A stretch of 64,000 nucleotides of DNA, from positions 40,751,171-40,815,170 of the forward strand of contig CM060194.1 in the NCBI GenBank assembly GCA_030549335.1, given 5' to 3'. Positions 57,881 to 64,000 of this stretch are shown here, in pieces. The stretch is from Pontederia crassipes. Taxonomy: Eukaryota; Streptophyta; Magnoliopsida; Commelinales; Pontederiaceae. The notes beneath the pieces were generated by a model. The model did not search any database and was not told the DNA's origin. It saw only the letters and a program-made list of their open reading frames with translations. The first letter of the stretch is position 1; each line of letters starts with the position of its first letter. Both the position numbers and the translations under genes were made by a program.

Positions 57881-60800
57881 TTTTTTTTTTAAAAAAAAAG
57901 AAGAGAGATCATCTATTGATAAGGAGGCCAAAACGGTTCTGATACAAAATATCGGAGAGATCCCGCGGGGGATTAGACTTCCAAAAAAGGTCGTGAATAG
58001 AAGTTCGATCAAAATTTGCCAAAAAATCAGCTGCTCGGTTAGCTTCCCAGAAACAGTGAGGAAGGCGCCATTAAGTAAAATGGTTAAGCAAAGTCTTAAT
58101 ATCAGTTACAATAGTCTTCACTCGCCAAGGAATAGCAAAATGCCCATTGACAATCTGCACCAGGTTAGCAGAATCGGATTTGATCATAATAGAAGGCAAC
58201 TCCAAGCAGAGACAACGTTTGACAACAATGAGCACCCCCCAAGCTTCAAGCTCGAGAATTGAATCAGCATATCTCTTAACAGCACCTGCAAAAAGGCAAC
58301 GACCAGAGTGAGTACGGATAATGAAACCTGCTCCCCCCGCCAAGACAGCTCCCGTAAAGGAACCGTCCGTGTTAACCTTAACATAAGACTCTAGGGGGCT
58401 ACCACCAGACCCAGGTAGGGTTTTGGGGGCAAGTTGCCTCAGGAACATGGATTCTAGCATAATCGTTATACTGCGCTAAAACTTTCTCCCAGACCACAAG
58501 CTGGGTTACCCGGATGGAACGAAAATGCGCATCATTCTGACACTGCCATATGCCCCAGAAAGCAAAGGAAAACAAAGAAAGCAGACGGGTTTTGGAGTGC
58601 CTATCCAGCGAAGGACCTTCAATGAGCCAATTACCCTCAGGTCAAGAGTTCATAAAGTCGAACGTAATGCGCAATTTAGCTTGAAAAATTTCCCAAAAAT
58701 GAATTGAAAAAGAGCAAGAAGAAAAAATAAATGCATCACTGTTTCAAGGGCGTTACCGCAAAAAACACAAGTGGGGTTTAAGTTTTGATTAAAGCGAGTA
58801 ATATAATCTAAAGTAGGTAGTTTAGTATGCAAAGGTTTCCACAAAAACGCATGGACCTTTGGCAATGTCAGAATATTCCACATTTTAGACTAGGCGGGCT
58901 GTCCAACAGTAGGAGTCAGCAAGGTTAGCCGAGTAAGATAACGATAAACAGATTTAGCATGAGCAACACCATGAGTGTCAGCCTCCCATATCCACATGTC
59001 ATCATCGGCGTGAGCAGGAGTATAAATGGTGGAGATAAGTGAAGCAAGATGAGGGCCAAAAAATTGGTAAAGAAGTTGATCATTCCACAGATTGTTAAGA
59101 ATAAGCATGTCAACAGTCAAACCATCAAGCGAGATATCCATGTTAATGAATGTAGGCTTATGAGTGAGTGGGATATTAAAAATCCAGGGATTCAAGAGAA
59201 TATAGGTACTAGTTCCACTACTGACAAGTTTCTTCATGCCCAGGCGAGTGGAAAGAAGGGATTCACAAATAAGTTTCCAAGCCCCGGAGTGATTGTCGTG
59301 ATAAGAAGTGACATAGGGGTGGATGGTACCATACTTGTTTCTAATTAGGTCTGACCATATTGACTCCTAGTTGTTTAGCATGTTCATGATCCGTTTGATT
59401 AACAGGGAGGGTCTGACGAGCTTAAGGTTTCGAAGTCCAAGACCACCAGCGTAACACGAGAGCAAAATAGTATTCCAATTGACCATATGCAAACCACTAT
59501 TGTCCTTATTGCCATTCCAAAGAAAACTGTGAGAGAAGTGCTCGATAGTCTCAAGGACATTATTGGAAAGGTAGGTAGAGCCGAGGGCATGAATTGGGAC
59601 CGAGTTGACAACATAATTGATAAGCGTGAATTTGTCAGCCTGATTCAACAGTTTACTTTTCCATCCGGAGATCTTAGAAGAGATGCATTCAGTAATTCAA
59701 TTTTGATATTTGGCGGGGATGAATTTGTATGAAATGGGGACTCCGAGGTAAGAGAAGGGGAAAAGATCAGGTTTGAAGTTGAGGATGTTTAAGATGATTT
59801 GCTTCCTCCGAGCAGAGAAAGCAGGAGGAAAGAAGATTTCTGATTTGTCGGGGTTGATCCATTGATTAGTTAAGCGTCCATAAATGTGAAGGGTTTTCTG
59901 CAAATTTGTGCAGTTAGATTTAGTAGCCGATATGGTGATTAAGAGGTCACAAGCAAAAAAGGAGATGGCTAAGGGAAAAGGAGCGAATCGAAAAGGGGGT
60001 GATCTGATTAATTGCAACAGCCTATTTCATGAGGGCTGAAAAAATCTGGAAAATAGGGGTAAAAAGGTAGGGGGAGAGGGGATCACCTTGTCTAATCCCC
60101 CGGTGACTCCTAAAGTCGGGAGAGTCAATACCATTAATGTAACATGAGAATGTAGAAGATTGAACACAAGTGGACACTCAGTTGACGAATTGAGCAGAAA
60201 AGTTCATAATGGTGAGTACTTTGGTGATAGCTTCCCAAAAGACCGTGTCAAAGGCCTTATTGATATCGGCTTTGATAATGATATGCTTTTTACGATCTTT
60301 AGTGAGGGAGTGGGCAATCTCCTGGGCAATAAGGATATTGTCCTGAATGGAGCGATTGGGGATAAAAGATGATTGCTCTCTGTCGACAAGCGAGGCAAGG
60401 ACAGGTTTAGGTCTAGTGGCGATGATTTTAGAAATGGTCCGATAAAGAACATTACAGACTGTTATACGGCGATAATCAGAAACATGTCTGGGATGAGACT
60501 ACTTGGGAATGAAAATAAGACGTGTTTTGGTAAGTTCAGTAGGAGGTGATTAGTGGCAAAGAACGATAGAATGACCTGAGTAATATCATGCCCAATAATG
60601 TCCCAATGTTCTTTGTAAAACTCAATAGTGAAACCATCAACTCCAGGAGCGCGCCTAGGTGTCATACTCCAAAGAGTGTCCTTGACCTCCTTGGGCGTAA
60701 TAGTATTAATGAGGTCATTGGCCAGGGATGAGGGCAAGGAAGGAAAAGGGGGTTAGTAATTACTCTCCAGAGGCGGGAGGTCAAACTGCTGCCAAAGTGT

Positions 60801-63800
60801 ATGATAATGAGTAACAAAAAGATTACGAATGTGGTCTTCGTTAGTGATCTTGATGTCATTGAAATTGTACAAGGTGGTAATGAGGTTAGAACGGTGTTTA
60901 ACCATAGTAGCAGTATGAAAGAAGGAAGTGTTTTGATCGTCATGCTTTAACCAGTTAATACGTGACTTACTCCACCACCTAATGGTGATCTGTCGAAGCA
61001 GGGCAGCATGCCTGTGATAAGCAGATCATAAATTGTTCAGTTCATTATCAGACAGACCAGTGGCAGAATCCTTAGTCTCAAGGTTAGAGATAAGAAGCTC
61101 AGCTTCCGGCAGTCTATGCTCTAAGCTGCCTAAGACATTATGATTTCAAAGAAGAGTTTTATGTTTAATATTGCAAAGGGCTTGGTGAATAGTTCTACCA
61201 GGGTGTTTGAAAATCCATTCACGATTCACAATGTTAGGGACTCTGGGTAATCGAACAAAAAATGCTCGTACTTGAACCCCCCGGGCCGATGCCGTCAGGA
61301 ATTAGTAGTAAGAAGCAATGGATTATGATCGGACACACAACGAGTCAGAGTCGACAAGGACATGTTGGAGAAATTGGTAAGCCAGCGATGAGTGCAAAGT
61401 GCACGATCAAGGCGACAGAGAATGCGGGCATGTCCACGGTGATTGTTACACCAGGTGAACTGGTTGCCGGCGAGGGGGAGGTCAGTGAGGCCTTGATTGA
61501 GTATGAAGGTAGCTAAGTTATGGATAGATTGCGTAGAATGAAAGGGAGCCCCTCCTTGCTTATCAGCCAGAGAAAGCGTCGAGTTAAAATCACCCATAAC
61601 TAACCAAGGGATATTATCAAGGGCGAGGGAAGAAAGATCCTGCCAGAGCAGGTCACAGGAGGCTGGCATACAACTAGCGTAAATAGTAGAAAGTAAAAAT
61701 GAGAAATGATTAATAGTAACGATAGCATGCATGACATGAGGAGAAACAAGGAGCGAGGTCACCTGAGCACGCTGTTGATTCCAGGCGACGATGATTCCAC
61801 CAGAAGTGCCCGTGCCACTCTGAGTTATAACAGACCAACTATGCCCTAAGCGGTGAATTATTACATCAACTGATTTTAAAATTACATGTGATTCAATTAA
61901 AATAAGAAGATCGGGAGAATGGTTCCTAAGGAGGTCACGAAACGATCTCGGACTTTCGCGCGGGCCGCACCCCTACAGTTCCAGGCAATGATCCGCATCT
62001 AGGTCAGAGGTGGTGTCACGTCCTGCACAAGAGGAGCCACACACGAGTCTAGATTTTTGAGCGAGGAGGAGATCTTACCTTTCTTCTTAGAGGAAGATGG
62101 AGGTCGCCTCGATGAGAGGGCCGGCGGAGCAGCAGAGCGTGGGGGCAGCTGATGCCGGAGATGCTCCTTTTTGCGACCATCAACAACCGGTAGGAGTAGA
62201 TCAATGTCTAGATGTTCCTCGAGGTCCAAGAAACAACCAGGGGCAGCTTCGCGAGGATCCTGGCCCGAGGCAGCCAAGGCATCACCCGCGGAAGAGGCAG
62301 CGAGCACTCCAGACACAGAGATGACAAGGGATTCATGAGTGATATTAAGGGGGCGAAGAGGGGAGAAGTGAGTGGGGGAAGAGGGGGAGAAGTGAGTGGG
62401 GGAGGAAGGTAAGTTTCGAGTGGGGTGTCGGGGGGATCATACCACGTGTAGGGCTCAGGGAGCGACGATCCGTGGGCGCGAGATCACGCTCATTGATGGA
62501 GCGAGGGATACGAGCAGGCATGGACATGGTAGCGGGAGGGGACACACAATGTGTAGGGCTCAAGGAGAAGCAATCCGTGGGAGCGAGATCCTGATCGTTG
62601 ATAGTGCGAGGGATACGAGGAGGTGGAGACGTGCCATTGGGTGCAGACACAGCAGGCAGAGCGACACATCCCAAGATGCCCTCATCCCCACACGTGCCTT
62701 GCAGGATCGTCAGATTGACATCCGACCGTTGGCTACTAATGACCAGATCTGACCATTGGAAGGATTGATCAGTATTATCCAATGGCTAGTTGAGATCAAA
62801 CGTGTTGGGATTCGAGTTAGGGTTTCTCCCGTGAGTCATGGCCGGCACTGGGCGAGCATGGGGAGGGCTGACGACGACAGATTGGCGGATGTTCAACCAG
62901 GGACCAAAGAGAAGAATGTCGCCGATCGAAGAGCTCTCCGACCGGGAAGGACGTTGTTCGTGATGATGACCTGTGATACCACAACGAAAGCAGAACAAGG
63001 GTAGATTCTCGTAAATAATGCGTTGAAAGAACTTACCGCCGTCGGCAATCCAAAGGCCCTGCTTGATCGGCTTACCCAGTTCAAGCTCAATACATACACG
63101 GATCTTACAAGCGACATCCGAAAGATCAAGCCGAAGGGGAGATCCAATGGAAGTAGCTATCCGAAGGATGGAGGAGGAGTTTTGTAGTTCGAAGGGCAAA
63201 CCTTTGAATTGAATCCATGTTGGAGTAATGGTAATAACCTCATCTTCTGGCTGAAAGAATGGACGAGGCTGGGAGAGACAAAGAACATGCCCCTCGATCT
63301 CCCAGGAACCACTGGTAAGAGCCTGCAATCGGTCATCAAAATTAGAAAAGAAGAAAAGGAGATAAAAGTTACCAATGTTTTCATTTTTGAGAGAACCCTT
63401 CAACTGCCACAATGTCGGGAGCAACAGGAGAAGACGATCGACAATAGCCTGGTCTCCGACGAAGCGCCCAAGGAGGTGGCTGCCAAGATCCTGCTGCCGC
63501 TGCTGAATCTCTTCAGGAGGAATGGTCACAATTTTCGAAATCGACTCTTTGAGTGATCGCAACTACCGCGGAGAAATCGTGTGCGAGACATTAGAGGGAG
63601 CATGTCTGGCAACAATGTTAGCCCACGAAGAGTGGGGGGAGGGTTTGAGGAGTTCAGGGAAGAAGGTGCATGAGGTTTGGAGATTTCAGTAGTGGAGGTC
63701 TTAGAGTGAAAAGGGGGAAACTTTGTAATGGAGGGGGATTAGGAATGAGCGGAGGAAGATCAGAAGGTGGAAGAGGCGCTCGGATAGATCGGGAAAACGA

Positions 63801-64000
63801 GGGGTGAGATGAGAAGAAGGAGAGGGTCTGTGAAGGTAGAATGATCGAGAGGATGGGAGGGCATAGCTATTGCAGACCAAGGTTGGAGAACGCAGTTAGT
63901 GTTACCATGATGGGAGAGATCGGAGCAGGGAGGAGGGTGAGGAGATAGATCGGAGCAGGAGGAGGGTTGTGGGAGGAGAACAGGGCAGGAAGGAGAGGGG
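57881..64000 (-). mobile_element. Long L1-clade LINE with RNase H, minus strand, runs off the window
   Basis: ORF1 (63562-62786): DUF4283 domain (GSWEIEGHVLCLSQ, TWIQFKGLPFEL) and a CCHC knuckle CFRCGITGHHHEQ. ORF2 parts in order: endonuclease (VMGDFNSTLSLADKQGG near 61590; VSDHNPLLL near 61315), RT (RRAPGVDGFTIEFYKEHWD near 60630; KADINKAFDTVFWEA near 60250; RGIRQGDPLSPYLF near 60090), the YLGVPISYKF segment (59740), zf-RVT (KLPTLDYITRF, NPTCVFCGNALE near 58790) and RNase H (VKVNTDGSFTGAVLAGGAG near 58360; SDSANLVQIV near 58165). The usual FADDLL site reads FACDLL, losing a catalytic Asp, and ORF2 is split by several stops and frame changes. The A tail is at about 57881-57891. The 5' end lies beyond 64000; a pyrimidine-rich leader is visible on the minus strand. 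Confidence 0.9.

Noticed and set aside
1-64000. tRNA, rRNA or CRISPR features
   Set aside because: No full tRNA cloverleaf or rRNA sequence noticed; short tRNA-like boxes belong to SINE-like repeats. Nothing resembles a CRISPR array.

Overview
This window is nuclear DNA of a flowering plant. It is AT-rich, its protein-coding genes are split by GT-AG introns, and they are recognisable plant organelle-protein families. Most of the rest is transposon debris: LINEs, SINEs, LTR relics and several MITE families. GC-rich first exons, as in the PPR gene and the ABC1K leader, would fit a monocot, but I cannot fix the species.

Three genes look intact, all on the minus strand. (1) An ABC1/UbiB-family atypical kinase (ADCK2-like) has its start codon at 26965 and stop at 15550. 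It has five coding exons (predicted 627 aa) and a 6.6 kb third intron crowded with insertions. (2) A P-type PPR protein like Arabidopsis At3g53170 runs from 43440 to 39970 in three exons (491 aa), with one large insertion in its last intron. (3) A small organelle-type single-RRM protein like At3g08000 runs from 50644 to 49034 in four exons (133 aa).

Between the ABC1K and PPR genes lie two decayed, tandem, minus-strand copies of FKGP (L-fucokinase/GDP-L-fucose pyrophosphorylase). Copy B (38288 to about 27950) has been split by a Harbinger-like MITE, a 2.9 kb LTR-type element and a Ty1/copia fossil. Copy A (39958-39108) keeps the uninterrupted version of the copia insertion site.

The most unusual feature is a recurring pattern around a 180-bp SINE-like repeat with a (TTG)n tail, present four times. 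Copy 1 (10561-10738) is a plain insertion with a 10-bp target-site duplication (TSD). In the other three, the long direct repeats of 15-17 bp do not flank the SINE alone. They flank the SINE plus extra DNA on its 5' side. At 19338-20526 the extra DNA is two exons and introns of a DUF616 (TOD1/MUCI70-like) gene. At 40049-41620 it is exons of a probable ubiquitin-specific protease followed by a DHHC palmitoyltransferase exon. At 15954-16454 it is unidentified DNA. Where genes are recognised they are in the same sense as the SINE, keep their introns, and the insert ends exactly at the SINE tail. This suggests that read-through, unspliced host transcripts ending in a SINE were reverse-transcribed from the SINE tail and inserted, here into introns of working genes.

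Layout: 1-15.5 kb is intergenic with MITE and repeat debris and the plain SINE; 15.5-27.6 kb is ABC1K; 27.9-40 kb is the FKGP pseudogenes with nested elements; 40-43.5 kb is PPR; 43.7-48 kb is intergenic with a hAT MITE and a Mutator-like MITE; 49-50.7 kb is the RRM gene; 51.2-52.3 kb is a non-autonomous CACTA element; 53.4-57.1 kb holds plus-strand LINE remnants; 57.9-64 kb is a long minus-strand LINE running off the window. Exon borders were read by eye from splice motifs and remembered family sequences; no database search was run.
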